Assembly: GCA_902574475.1 (NCBI GenBank)
Contig: CACGNZ010000007.1
Location: 1 to 61,667, forward strand
DNA length: 61,667 nt
Source of the DNA: an uncultured Alphaproteobacteria bacterium
GTDB taxonomy: Bacteria; Pseudomonadota; Alphaproteobacteria; HIMB59; GCA-002718135
Direction: 5' to 3'
The position numbers were made by a program, and so were the translations under genes. Below, piece after piece: positions 35,971 through 45,375 of the stretch (its first letter is position 1; each line of letters starts with the position of its first letter). The notes below the pieces were generated by a model. That model saw only the letters and a program-made list of their open reading frames with translations. It was not told the origin of the DNA and did no database searches.

Positions 35971-37257
35971 ATGAAACTTGATAAGTTTTTTGATGAAAAA
36001 ACTGTCATAGATTTAAGTTTTTTTAATTTCTCTAATGCTGTAACTGCAGCTTATTTTGCCAACCGAAACTTAGAAGTTTTGCGAGTAAATAAAAATTTTA
36101 AAAAATTTTTTCCAATCCTTAAAACTGTCAATAATATTCCCTTTACTAGTATTTTAGAGCAACTTGGAGTTGGGGATGAATATATTAAAAATTTTCAACA
36201 AAATTTAGAAAAAAATGGTTTTGTTATTATTCCTAAAATACAAATCAAAATTGGTGATGAAATTAGAGTATATTCTTTACTTTCTGCATATACTGAAAAC
36301 AAAGATTTCCCTTTTTTAAATGGTATTCAAGGACAATTTGTTGATCGAACAGATGAATATAATCTTCGAAGGGAGAAGGAAGAATTACTTGATCAAAAAT
36401 TAAAAGATAGAGAATTGATTGAAGAAAAAACTAAAAGATTAGAAAATATTGCTAATAGGTTATCAAAATATCTTTCACCACAAGTATATAAGTCTATTTT
36501 TGATGAAGAAGAGTCAGGCAAAAAAACAAAAGAAAATTATGTAAGAAAAAATTTAACAATATTTTTCTCTGATATTGTAAATTTTACTGATTTATCTGAT
36601 GCATTAGAAGCAGAAAAACTTGCTTTAATCTTAAATAATTATCTAAGTGAAATGAGTTTAATTGCAATAAATTCAAATGCTACGATTGATAAATTTATAG
36701 GTGATGCGATACTTTCTTTTCATGGTGCTCCAGAAACACTGGGAGATGAGAATGATGCTATTAATTGTATAAGCATGGCTTTAGAAATGAAAGAACGAGT
36801 TAAAGAATTGCAATCTTTCTGGATCAGACAGGGTGTTAAAGGCGGATTAAAGGTAAGATATGGAATCTCTTCAGGTTTTGCAAATGTTGGTGATTTTGGA
36901 TCTAGCGTAATGAGTGATTATACAGCAATAGGTTCTTCTGTAAATTTAGCCTCTAGATTGCAATCCATTGCTCCAGAAAATGAAATTATTATTTCTGATA
37001 CAACATATAATTTAGTTAAAAATCAAATAAACTGCGAAGAGTATGAAGAAATAACCCCTAAAGGTTTTGTAAGACCTGTTAAAACTTACAAGGTAATTGA
37101 TTTTAAAAATAAAAAAAATAGCAAAACAAAAAAATCATATTCGAAAAAAGGTAACCACGTGGATATTCAAATATTTGATAGTTCTGATATGAAGGCTGCA
37201 ATGAAGGAATTAAAAAAACTACAAGAAGATTTTAGTAAAGAAATTGACGAAGAGTAG
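35971..37257 (+). CDS. Class III adenylate/guanylate cyclase with N-terminal sensor-like region
   Basis: A 428-residue cytoplasmic protein. A PAS-like region (about 20-130) is followed by a helical linker (130-165) and a class III cyclase domain (190-370). Metal-binding D201 (FFSDIVNF) and D245 (KFIGDAIL) are present, as are N325 and R329 in GSSVNLASRL. K241 and T318 at the base-selecting positions favour ATP, so the product is probably cAMP. A likely target is the convergent MscS-type channel with a cyclic-nucleotide domain, whose stop is 10 bp away. Confidence 0.88.
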   Translation: MKLDKFFDEKTVIDLSFFNFSNAVTAAYFANRNLEVLRVNKNFKKFFPILKTVNNIPFTSILEQLGVGDEYIKNFQQNLEKNGFVIIPKIQIKIGDEIRVYSLLSAYTENKDFPFLNGIQGQFVDRTDEYNLRREKEELLDQKLKDRELIEEKTKRLENIANRLSKYLSPQVYKSIFDEEESGKKTKENYVRKNLTIFFSDIVNFTDLSDALEAEKLALILNNYLSEMSLIAINSNATIDKFIGDAILSFHGAPETLGDENDAINCISMALEMKERVKELQSFWIRQGVKGGLKVRYGISSGFANVGDFGSSVMSDYTAIGSSVNLASRLQSIAPENEIIISDTTYNLVKNQINCEEYEEITPKGFVRPVKTYKVIDFKNKKNSKTKKSYSKKGNHVDIQIFDSSDMKAAMKELKKLQEDFSKEIDEE

Positions 37258-37267
37258 GGGAATTATT

Positions 37268-38938
37268 CTATTTTAAAAAATTTATTATTGCATTCTTAAT
37301 ATCATTAACAAGATTTTTATTTTCATCTTTAGTTAATTGACTTTCATTTTTTTTCTTATCAAGTTTTAACTTTCTTTGAGCTAAAATATTTGCAACATAA
37401 TCATAAACATTAGGATTTTTAGAAAATATATCTTTTATTATATCCTTACTTACTTTTATAACTATGCAAGGAGTTTCAGCTATAACATTAGCAGATCTAG
37501 GTTCACCAGTAAGAAGACTTCCTTCACCAACAAAATCTCCAACACCAAGTTTGGCTAAAAATACTTTATCTTTATTTTCATTATCTAAATAAACAGATAC
37601 TACTCCGTCATTTATAACGTAAAGAGAATCTCCAGAATCATTTTGTTTAATAATGTAATCGTCTTTTTCAAAATGGAGTCTTTCTGCATTTTCAGCAATT
37701 TCATCTAAATCTTCAGAATTTAAAGACATAAAAATAGGAATTTTTTGGAGTAGGACTCTATTTTTTACTGACTCATTATAAGGATTAAATTCACTAACCT
37801 GTCTTTTTTCAAAATCCTCTCGACTTCTGTGCGTGTCAAGAGCATGTAGTCCTGTATCTTCTTCAAGTTTTCCATAAAGTTTACCCGCTGACATTTGAAC
37901 GCCTGCATGTCTTAAAGTTTTATGTATTTCCATCATCACACTATCTTGCATCGAATTTTTTAAAATTCTTTTTGTGCAATCAAAAGCAACGACAAATTCT
38001 AATCCAAATTCATTAGCACCTATAAATCGAACCCACTGTAAATTTAATTGCTCTCTACCATCAACTGGCTTAGCTTTTTTAAGAGCATTATAGAGTAATT
38101 TAGAAATGTTTTCAGGATCATGAGAGGGATGAAAATATAATTTATTAAAAATATGAAATCCTTCACTCATTTTTTCTTTATCTTGTTTGCTCCAATTAGT
38201 TAAAATTGAATCTGCAACAATTTCATTTGGAATGATTACTTCAGTATTTTGAAATGTTCTTATCCTTGTACTTCTCCAGGTAATATTTTCTACATAACCT
38301 GTTTTATCATCAACAGTAATCCAGTCATTTATTGCAAATGGTCTTTCAATATTTACAAAAATTCCTTTAATTAAATCTGATAAGCTTGATTGTAAAGAAA
38401 GTGCAATAGCAGCAAAAACTATACCACCTGCAGCAAGAATACTTGTAAGTTCTAAATTAAAAACAAATGATAAAACTAAAAATGCAGGTATCGCAAATAA
38501 TAAAAACTGAAAAAGAAATGTTATTATTTCAGGTATTGTTGTTCCTGATTTATCATTTAGTGATAATACTTCGTATTTATAAAACATCATTATGAATATT
38601 GATGGAATAAAATATAAAGTTATCAGTAAGATTTTATCTGTAAGGCTACTTACTGTTTCATTAATTAAAAAAAATTCCTTTTGAATAACTATATCATAGG
38701 AAAAATTTACCATTAGATATGATAAAATAGGAAGTATAATGATAGTAAATAGTACTCGTTTAAATTTCTTTAATTTGTTTAGTTGTATTACAGAACCAAT
38801 AATGAATACAGAAATGAGTATATATAAAGAATTTAAAGTAACGGCATTATTATAAAATAATAGAATAGATAAAATACATAATAAGCTTATTAAAATAATG
38901 CTAATCTTAGATAGTAGGTAAAAAATGTTAATTTTCAT
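37268..38938 (-). CDS. MscS-type channel with C-terminal cyclic nucleotide-binding domain (bCNG type)
   Basis: A 556-residue membrane protein. Several N-terminal helices lead to the MscS pore helix and beta domain (about 165-250, with AAGGIVFAAIALSLQSS). A CNB domain covers roughly 393-515, and its phosphate-binding cassette FVGEGSLLTGEPRSANV is intact (Gly-Glu and Arg-Ser). Such bacterial cyclic nucleotide-gated (bCNG) proteins are a known MscS subgroup. It is flanked by a cyclase on each side within 3 kb, so cAMP control of ion flux is likely. Confidence 0.9.
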   Translation of the reverse strand: MKINIFYLLSKISIILISLLCILSILLFYNNAVTLNSLYILISVFIIGSVIQLNKLKKFKRVLFTIIILPILSYLMVNFSYDIVIQKEFFLINETVSSLTDKILLITLYFIPSIFIMMFYKYEVLSLNDKSGTTIPEIITFLFQFLLFAIPAFLVLSFVFNLELTSILAAGGIVFAAIALSLQSSLSDLIKGIFVNIERPFAINDWITVDDKTGYVENITWRSTRIRTFQNTEVIIPNEIVADSILTNWSKQDKEKMSEGFHIFNKLYFHPSHDPENISKLLYNALKKAKPVDGREQLNLQWVRFIGANEFGLEFVVAFDCTKRILKNSMQDSVMMEIHKTLRHAGVQMSAGKLYGKLEEDTGLHALDTHRSREDFEKRQVSEFNPYNESVKNRVLLQKIPIFMSLNSEDLDEIAENAERLHFEKDDYIIKQNDSGDSLYVINDGVVSVYLDNENKDKVFLAKLGVGDFVGEGSLLTGEPRSANVIAETPCIVIKVSKDIIKDIFSKNPNVYDYVANILAQRKLKLDKKKNESQLTKDENKNLVNDIKNAIINFLK

Positions 38939-38972
38939 TTTGTAATTTTTGCTATAAAGAATTTATATAAAA

Positions 38973-39710
38973 ATGAATTCATTTTCAAAGTATTTATTCG
39001 AACACTTGCATTTTGGTCTTGAAGAGAAGGATTTTACTCTTATTGAAAAAATTATATTCTTTCTCATTATATTGAACTGTATTTTTGTTGTTATTGAGTC
39101 AGAAAAATTGATTTATGAGCAATATAATCAGCTCTTTGACTCAGCAAAACTTTTTTTTGGTATTGTATTTTTAATTGAGTATATTTGTAGGTTAATTGCC
39201 GTAGATCAAATTGATAAATTTAAAGGATTGAGAGGCAAGATAAAGTATATTTTTACAGTACCTGCTTTAATTGATGCAATTGCACTTATTCCATTATTTT
39301 TAATTGGTATCAATGAAGGTTTCTTAGTACGATTGTTAAGAGCTATAAGAATATTTAGCATTCTTCGTTTTGGTCGCTTTAGTGAGTCAGTAGATTTTAT
39401 ACTTCATGCAATATATGATAGACGTCATGAATTAATATTCTCACTGCTGCTTACTTTAAGTTTAATGTTATTGTCTGCAACTTTACTTTATGTTGTAGAA
39501 GGGGATTTACAACCTGAAGCATTTGGCTCAATTCCAAGATCTCTTTGGGTTAGTTCTGCTGCTTTATTGTCCACTGGTTATGGTGATTATACGCCTATTA
39601 CTTTTTTAGGAAGGTTTGCTGCAGTATGCACAGCATTATTTGGAATAGGGGCGGTTGCTTTACCAGCAGGTATATTGGCTAGTGCTTTTACGGAGAGAAA
39701 AAGAAAATAG
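38973..39710 (+). CDS. Voltage-gated-type potassium channel
   Basis: A 245-residue six-helix channel. The S4-like helix has spaced arginines (LVRLLRAIRIFSILRFGRF, about 118-136), and the pore has the K+ filter TGYGD at 201-205. The short C-terminus has no regulatory domain. It diverges from the bCNG gene with only 34 bp between starts and ends 2 bp before the convergent cyclase gene, so it belongs to the signalling group. Confidence 0.9.
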   Translation: MNSFSKYLFEHLHFGLEEKDFTLIEKIIFFLIILNCIFVVIESEKLIYEQYNQLFDSAKLFFGIVFLIEYICRLIAVDQIDKFKGLRGKIKYIFTVPALIDAIALIPLFLIGINEGFLVRLLRAIRIFSILRFGRFSESVDFILHAIYDRRHELIFSLLLTLSLMLLSATLLYVVEGDLQPEAFGSIPRSLWVSSAALLSTGYGDYTPITFLGRFAAVCTALFGIGAVALPAGILASAFTERKRK

Positions 39711-39712
39711 GA

Positions 39713-41539
39713 TTAAGCAGTTTTTTCTACAATTTTTATATTAGGAAACATTTTATTAGAAAATTCTAAAAGATTATTATGTTTTGTATCTTCAGGTCTA
39801 AAGTGCATATTATGTATTGTTTTTTCCCAATTTGTTTCCTTAAAATCATTTTCATATTTTTTGTAAATACTATGTTCTTTAACTTTACTAATGTCATCAT
39901 TTTTAGAAATAGAATATAAAATTGCTAACCAAGTAGAAGGTCCCATGTATTGTATTTTTTCACCCCAAGAAATACATTTTTCAAAATCTTCTTTACAAAA
40001 ATAACCAATTGTTAATGCGTCATAACGTGAACATGATGTTGCTGCACCTTGGGGAATTGGATCAAGTTCTAATGCTTTATGAAGATGCTTTAAACCTTCA
40101 TCAACATTATCAAGTTTAACTAAGCAAGTACCATATCTATCTAAAATTCTTGGGTCATTAGGATTAATAGAATGTCCTTTTTTTGCATGTTCAATTGATT
40201 TATTAAAATCTTTATTGCCTTGAGCTATAGCAGATGAGATTCTTAATACTTCAAAATCATTTTCATCAGCTTCTAGACTTTTCTTGACGTGTTCAAGACC
40301 CATATCCATCATCTTATCTGGATCTTCATAATAACCTTTGCCGTATCCACCACCAATAGTACACGCTTTTAAAGCATGAGCTCTTGCATTTGTTTCATCG
40401 GTTTCAATTGCTTTGTCGAGTGCTTCAATAGCTTTTAAATTATTTTCTTTTCCTGATCGAACATGATGATAAGTTCCTTTTATTAACCATTCATAAGAAT
40501 TTAAATTTTCTGATGGTTTTCTTTTAATCCTTTGTAAGCTACTTATTTCAATATTACCAAGTAATTGTCGAGACATTTTCATTACGATTTCATCTTGTAA
40601 ATCAAAAATATCTTCTATTACTCTATCGTATTTTTCACCCCATAAATTGGAACCATCGCTCGCATCAGTTAAGTCAACACTAACTCTTATTCTCTTACCT
40701 GCAGATCTAATATTTCCACCAATTAAATAATCAACTAAGTGTTTCTTTGCAAATCCAAGTGCGTCTTCATCACTTTTTTTAAAATCCATCGATGTTTGAT
40801 GTGAAAGTATTTCAAATTCTTGCATTCGCGAAAATTCTTGTATTAAATCTCTAAATACTCCTTCTACTAAAAATTCTGAATCTTCATCTTTACTTAAATT
40901 TTCAAAAGGAAGAATAGCTAGTTTAATTTTTTTTGCTTTATTGATTTTAGTTTGAGCTATTGGTTCTTTAATTTTATTGTTTGTTGGTTTTTCTTCTTTT
41001 AAAAAATCATCTTCATGAATAAGTAAATTAGAAATTTTATAAACTTCAAAATTTTCACTTATATTTTTTAAATTTCTCGTGCCATCATTTTCAATTTTAG
41101 CATCCAATCTTTTATTGACTTGATCTTTAACAATAGTTGAAATTAAAATTCCACCAGGTTCACATTCGCTCTCAAGTCTAGCTGATACATTTACTCCTGA
41201 ACCCATTATATTATCACCTTCAACTATTACATCATCTACATGTATTCCAACTCGCCATTCTAATTTTAATTCTGTGATAGAATGATCATTTCTTTTATAA
41301 ATTTCATTTTGAAATTCTATTGCTGCTTTTAAGCAATTTACAGGTGAAGCAAACTCACATACAACACTATCACCCTCAGTTTTAAATATTCGTCCTCCAA
41401 ATTCTGTGATTTTAGCATCTATTATTTTGCGACATTCATTTAAATTTCGAAGAGTTTTTTCTTCGCTTTCTTCCATATGTTTACTAAAATTTACACAATC
41501 AGTTGCAAGAATAGTCGCTAATTTTCTATCAGAATTCAT
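39713..41539 (-). CDS. Class III cyclase with TolB-like domain and TPR repeats
   Basis: A 608-residue protein. The cyclase domain (1 to about 170) has metal ligands D14 and D57, K53 and GVNVSARLES (115-124). A TolB-type N-terminal-like domain (about 205-335) starts at KLAILPFENLS, and TPR-like helices fill 345-590. This order is common in alphaproteobacterial cyclases. The protein is predicted to be cytoplasmic. It is a second cAMP source beside the bCNG and K+ channel genes. Confidence 0.87.
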   Translation of the reverse strand: MNSDRKLATILATDCVNFSKHMEESEEKTLRNLNECRKIIDAKITEFGGRIFKTEGDSVVCEFASPVNCLKAAIEFQNEIYKRNDHSITELKLEWRVGIHVDDVIVEGDNIMGSGVNVSARLESECEPGGILISTIVKDQVNKRLDAKIENDGTRNLKNISENFEVYKISNLLIHEDDFLKEEKPTNNKIKEPIAQTKINKAKKIKLAILPFENLSKDEDSEFLVEGVFRDLIQEFSRMQEFEILSHQTSMDFKKSDEDALGFAKKHLVDYLIGGNIRSAGKRIRVSVDLTDASDGSNLWGEKYDRVIEDIFDLQDEIVMKMSRQLLGNIEISSLQRIKRKPSENLNSYEWLIKGTYHHVRSGKENNLKAIEALDKAIETDETNARAHALKACTIGGGYGKGYYEDPDKMMDMGLEHVKKSLEADENDFEVLRISSAIAQGNKDFNKSIEHAKKGHSINPNDPRILDRYGTCLVKLDNVDEGLKHLHKALELDPIPQGAATSCSRYDALTIGYFCKEDFEKCISWGEKIQYMGPSTWLAILYSISKNDDISKVKEHSIYKKYENDFKETNWEKTIHNMHFRPEDTKHNNLLEFSNKMFPNIKIVEKTA

Positions 41540-41640
41540 ATATATTTTTTAGCTAATTTTAGATATTATTTCTACTAAAATGTGTCAACTTGAGTCAGAG
41601 AATCTAGAAAAAATATTATATTATTGATTTAGGAGTATTT

Positions 41641-42057
41641 ATGGTTGAAAATTTTAATGGTATTTTTTATTTGATTTTGTACATAATTAACATTGCGTTA
41701 GCTGGTTATTATTCATTTACATTTTTATTTAATAAAGAAAAAGAATTCGCAAAATATAACACAGATTCAAGTGCTGCACCTGCAGCAAATTTTGGAATTT
41801 TTTGGGTTACTGCTTTTTTCTTTGTTGGTCTTTATATTTTATTTACTGGACCGGATGGTACTTGGCCTTTCTTTATAATTAATGTTATTGTCTTTGCAAT
41901 GGCAACTGTCTACAATTTTTGTTTTCATTTTAAAATAGCTTTCCTTTTTGGAAGAGATAAAGTTAATTCGACAATAGAACAACCAATTGTATCAGCAGTA
42001 GTTCTAGTATTAAACTTAATTATAATTTATGGTTTATCCGATAAAATTTATTTATAA
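41641..42057 (+). CDS. Small four-helix membrane protein (paralog pair, member 1)
   Basis: A 138-residue protein of four predicted membrane helices. It shares the layout and the YILFTGPDGTWPFFIIN-type block (G-P-x-G-x-W-x-F-x-x-x-N) with the next gene, so the two arose by tandem duplication. I do not recognise the family. It is divergent from the TPR cyclase gene and preceded by a GGAG-type site. Confidence 0.75.
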   Translation: MVENFNGIFYLILYIINIALAGYYSFTFLFNKEKEFAKYNTDSSAAPAANFGIFWVTAFFFVGLYILFTGPDGTWPFFIINVIVFAMATVYNFCFHFKIAFLFGRDKVNSTIEQPIVSAVVLVLNLIIIYGLSDKIYL

Positions 42058-42093
42058 TTATAATTTGATCGAATATTCAATGAAGGAGAAAAT

Positions 42094-42498
42094 ATGATCG
42101 AAGCTTGGGGAGGTACTCTAAATCTAATTTTATATCTAATTAGTATGTTGGGTTTAGGATACTATGCATTTCTTACAGTTTTAAGTCCTAATACATTAGT
42201 CACTAGATATGATTTAGGAGAAAAATCAGTTCCTATTATAAGAATTGTTGGAACTTTTGTATTGCCAATTTTAATTTTGGGAATTTATTTACTTTTTCGA
42301 GGACCTGAAGGTGCTTGGATTTTTCTTGTATTAAATTTTCTTGTTTCAACACATCAGGTAATTTTAGGCTGGGCTACCAGGTTTAAAATTATAGACCCTG
42401 ATTCAAAGCAAGATGTTGGTGATGAGATAGTAGGGCACGTATTTGTTATTATAGCAATTGTTCTGATCTACAGACTTTCTTATACAATATACACTTAG
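42094..42498 (+). CDS. Small four-helix membrane protein (paralog pair, member 2)
   Basis: A 134-residue paralog of the preceding protein with LLFRGPEGAWIFLVLN at the matching place and four helices. A GAAGGAGAAA site precedes its ATG. A strong terminator follows the stop. The product is probably a homo- or hetero-oligomer with member 1. Function unknown. Confidence 0.75.
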   Translation: MIEAWGGTLNLILYLISMLGLGYYAFLTVLSPNTLVTRYDLGEKSVPIIRIVGTFVLPILILGIYLLFRGPEGAWIFLVLNFLVSTHQVILGWATRFKIIDPDSKQDVGDEIVGHVFVIIAIVLIYRLSYTIYT

Positions 42499-42505
42499 TT
42501 ATATT

Positions 42506-42536
42506 AAGCTGGGATTTAAATCCCAGCTTTTTATCT
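42506..42536. terminator. Bidirectional intrinsic terminator
   Basis: Bases 42506-42529 form a perfect 12-bp palindrome (aagctgggattt with its complement), with a T-run on the forward side and A/T-rich DNA on the other. It lies between convergent genes ending at 42498 and 42531. Confidence 0.85.
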
Positions 42537-43067
42537 TAATGAAAATTCTTTAATTTCTGAAAATTCAAAACCATCAAAAGCATCTTTTTCAGAGTATTTA
42601 GACCTTATTACAACTCCTTCTTTATCAAGAAAGAAATCTGCAGTCATTATATCTAAGTAGCCGCCAAGTTTAATAGGAATATAACCCTTGAGCATAGCAG
42701 AAAGTGCTTTTGGGAATTTAAAAATAAATGCATTCATTAATTTAGTCATTGATCTATCAATTTCATATTTTTTGTAATAGGTAAAATCTGGATCAGCAAG
42801 AACTGTAAATGGAAGAGGTCCGTGTTTTTTCATTTGTTTATTTAAAAACTCAACACTAGAATGAAATACTAAAACAATTTCAAAATCTTTTCCAAATTCA
42901 CTATGCTTATTTTTTAAAAGATTAACTTCTAAATTACAAAACATACAAGAAGCAAATCTCATGTATTTTAAATATACTTTTTTTCCTTTAAAATTATTAA
43001 GATCAAAATCTGATCCATCCATTTTCTTTAATTTTAGTTCTGGTGCATCACCTTTTTTTATTTTCAT
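42531..43067 (-). CDS. Peroxiredoxin-like (AhpC/TSA superfamily) protein
   Basis: A 178-residue thioredoxin-fold protein. The active-site region ASCMFCNLEV (about residues 40-45) holds a CxxC pair rather than the TxxC of typical peroxiredoxins, and later parts (TVLADPDFTYYKKYEID) match AhpC/TSA-like proteins. It has no signal peptide, so it should act as a cytoplasmic thiol peroxidase or oxidoreductase. Start at ATG 43067. Confidence 0.78.
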   Translation of the reverse strand: MKIKKGDAPELKLKKMDGSDFDLNNFKGKKVYLKYMRFASCMFCNLEVNLLKNKHSEFGKDFEIVLVFHSSVEFLNKQMKKHGPLPFTVLADPDFTYYKKYEIDRSMTKLMNAFIFKFPKALSAMLKGYIPIKLGGYLDIMTADFFLDKEGVVIRSKYSEKDAFDGFEFSEIKEFSLR

Positions 43068-43115
43068 ATTAAAACTTTAATACTATAATTACATAAAAAG
43101 TAATATTTAATTTTA

Positions 43116-43541
43116 ATGACATTAATAATAACACTTAAATTTATACACTACCTTGCAATTGTTTTTTCAGGTGGAGTTTTAGTTGGTGGTGGAGTTATTC
43201 AATCTGTTTATGCTAAAGCAAATCAAATTCCTGATTTAAATACAGCAAAGATATTGAAGTTACTTGGCTATATTGGTCTAATATCCTTAATTGTTTTATG
43301 GATATCCGGAATTGTACTATCAATTAATCTCTATGGCGGTTTTATAATCAACAGTGCATTTACAATTAAAATAATTGCAGCAGGTATACTTTTAGGGTTG
43401 TCTACTTTTGTAAATTTTCATGTATTTAATTCCTCAAAAAATAATTTACCGCCAAATAAAACTATAATGAAAATAGCAACAATGAGTGGAAGAGGGTTAC
43501 TGATAATAGTACTGATATCTGCTGCTATAGCTTTTTATTAA
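43116..43541 (+). CDS. Small four-helix membrane protein, CopD/DUF2269-like
   Basis: A 141-residue protein with four helices. The first helix reads KFIHYLAIVFSGGVLVGGG, with a His like that of CopD or DUF2269 proteins, and a second His occurs in helix 3. The family assignment is weak. It diverges from the peroxiredoxin-like gene and converges with the secreted protein gene. Confidence 0.6.
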   Translation: MTLIITLKFIHYLAIVFSGGVLVGGGVIQSVYAKANQIPDLNTAKILKLLGYIGLISLIVLWISGIVLSINLYGGFIINSAFTIKIIAAGILLGLSTFVNFHVFNSSKNNLPPNKTIMKIATMSGRGLLIIVLISAAIAFY

Positions 43542-43557
43542 ATTACATTATTATATT

Positions 43558-44076
43558 TTATTTAAAAAAATCTTCTAATTTATTTAGAGAACTTTCATTA
43601 TTTAGAGTTTCATTAAAAATTTCTTCAACTAAATACTTTCCATCTTGAAACTCAGATATGAGAGTTAAAGTATAAGGTTTAATATCTGCACATATTTTTT
43701 GCCTATTTTTAGGATCTTTAACAATACCAGTAGTACATGAAACTAACCACTGCATTCGCATGTCACTAATATCAACATCATGTGTGGGAGTAATTTGAAG
43801 TTCATCTGTATGGTTTGTTATTAAAGTTTTATAAGTTTCACTATTAATTTTTGCATCGTTTAAAATATTAACTATTCTTTTACACTTTGATTTATCTCCA
43901 TCTAAAACATGAACTACTGCGTTAATTCTTATATCTCGTACAATCGGTGTTTCTCCAAAGCCAAAATATTGCATGCCACACATACAGACTCTATTCTCCA
44001 CATCACAATTTCCAGCATTTGAGACATTAAAAAAGCTTATGCATAGCAAAACAATTAAAGAGTAAAAAATTTTCAT
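43558..44076 (-). CDS. Secreted cysteine-containing protein of unknown function
   Basis: A 172-residue protein with a clear signal peptide (residues 1-21, ending SNA). The mature N-terminus carries four Cys in a short stretch (NCDVENRVCMCGMQ), plus Cys at about 61, 112 and 130. I do not recognise the family. The periplasmic location and paired Cys suggest disulfides. It lies next to the recombinase on the same strand. Confidence 0.65.
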   Translation of the reverse strand: MKIFYSLIVLLCISFFNVSNAGNCDVENRVCMCGMQYFGFGETPIVRDIRINAVVHVLDGDKSKCKRIVNILNDAKINSETYKTLITNHTDELQITPTHDVDISDMRMQWLVSCTTGIVKDPKNRQKICADIKPYTLTLISEFQDGKYLVEEIFNETLNNESSLNKLEDFFK

Positions 44077-44155
44077 ATATTTTCTTTAAATATTGTTACT
44101 AATAATAAGAAAATATTTAAATTTAATATTTATAATTTTTATTTAAATTTAATAG

Positions 44156-45214
44156 TTATAATTTTTTTGCTGCACTTGTCTCTTTAATATTTGTTAGCTT
44201 TGTATATCTATCTATCATTTGTGTTGTTTTATGACCGCTTTGAGCCATAATTTCATGAGTGGGTACTCCATTCATTCTAGCCTGAGTAATTGAACCTATT
44301 CTTAGACTATGGCCAGAAATTTTATCACAATTTTCTATGCCTGCGTCTTCGGCTCTTTTCTTTAAAATTAAAACAAAACTTGTGTCAGTCAAACTTACTT
44401 TTTGATTTTTATTATTAAGAATATATTTTTCTATATTGTTAGCTTTGTTAATTTTATAAAAGAGGGAACCAGAGTCAATTAATGCAACGTCTAACCAATT
44501 CTTTAACGCAGATACAGGACAATAAGGTGAGTTATTTTTAGGTAAATAGATCATTCTCCCTTCACCTTTTTGATCAGTTTTAGAAAAAGGAATTAAAACC
44601 TGAACACCATCATCTTCAAAATTTAAATGCTCATATTTCATTCCTAACAATTCTGATCTTCTGCAAAAACTATAAAATCCAATTAATATTAGAGCTTTAT
44701 CTCTTATGTTTCTAAAATCATCATTATCCTCTGGAATTTTATTAATTATTTTCTCAATATCTGCTTTCAAAAGCTCCTTTGCTTGACCAGATTTATTATT
44801 TCTTTCATCTCTTACAATTGCACTTATTGTTTCTGATATGTTGGGATTTTTTCTATCAAACTGAAAACCATTAATTCTATATTTGTAAGTTATAGAGGCT
44901 AAAATTCTTTGTATAGTTGACGCTTTATAGGCTGATGAAGAGTAGGGGTTATTATTTAACTTTTCTCTTCCTGGAATATTGCTTGTTCCTTTCAATATTT
45001 TTGCTTCTGGATCTTCATGAAGCCAATCCATATAATTAGCAGTTAAAGCATATGCACTTTCTAAATCATCAACATCTAATGGACTGCAATTGTATTTATT
45101 TTTGCAATAGTCGATAAATTTAAGCCAATCTCCGTTGTATTTATCCTGAGTATTCTTTGCCTTAGACTTTTCCTTTAATTTATTAACGTTATCATTTAGT
45201 GATATTTTAACCAT
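44156..45214 (-). CDS. Tyrosine recombinase / site-specific integrase
   Basis: A 352-residue recombinase. The N-terminal SAM-like core-binding domain covers 1-130, and the catalytic domain carries R185/R186 (FCRRSELLG), K212, H302 and R305 (GHSLRIG), H328 (SGHKTTQM) and the nucleophile Y337 (DRYTK). All catalytic positions are present, so it should be active. It begins with ATG 45214, six bases from a 28-bp dif-like sequence. No other mobile-element genes or flanking repeats were seen, so it may be a solitary integrase or a chromosomal Xer-like enzyme. Confidence 0.9.
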   Translation of the reverse strand: MVKISLNDNVNKLKEKSKAKNTQDKYNGDWLKFIDYCKNKYNCSPLDVDDLESAYALTANYMDWLHEDPEAKILKGTSNIPGREKLNNNPYSSSAYKASTIQRILASITYKYRINGFQFDRKNPNISETISAIVRDERNNKSGQAKELLKADIEKIINKIPEDNDDFRNIRDKALILIGFYSFCRRSELLGMKYEHLNFEDDGVQVLIPFSKTDQKGEGRMIYLPKNNSPYCPVSALKNWLDVALIDSGSLFYKINKANNIEKYILNNKNQKVSLTDTSFVLILKKRAEDAGIENCDKISGHSLRIGSITQARMNGVPTHEIMAQSGHKTTQMIDRYTKLTNIKETSAAKKL

Positions 45215-45220
45215 ATTATA

Positions 45221-45248
45221 TATTACGATAATTACAGTTATCGTAAAT
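45221..45248. other. dif-like 28-bp recombination site or integrase operator
   Basis: Two 11-bp arms, TATTACGATAA and TTATCGTAAAT, flank a 6-bp centre TTACAG. Nine bases of each arm are perfectly inverted. The 11-6-11 layout equals that of XerCD dif sites, and the right arm matches TTATGTTAAAT at 9 of 11 positions. It adjoins the integrase start, so it may also control that gene. Confidence 0.5.
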
Positions 45249-45375
45249 AATAGTCAAGTTATAAATTTAATAACTATTTATCAATAATTTATTTATATTA
45301 TCTAAATACATTTATAATATTACAAACTAGATATAGATTTTCACGTGTAATAAAATACTGTATATAGTGTATCAA

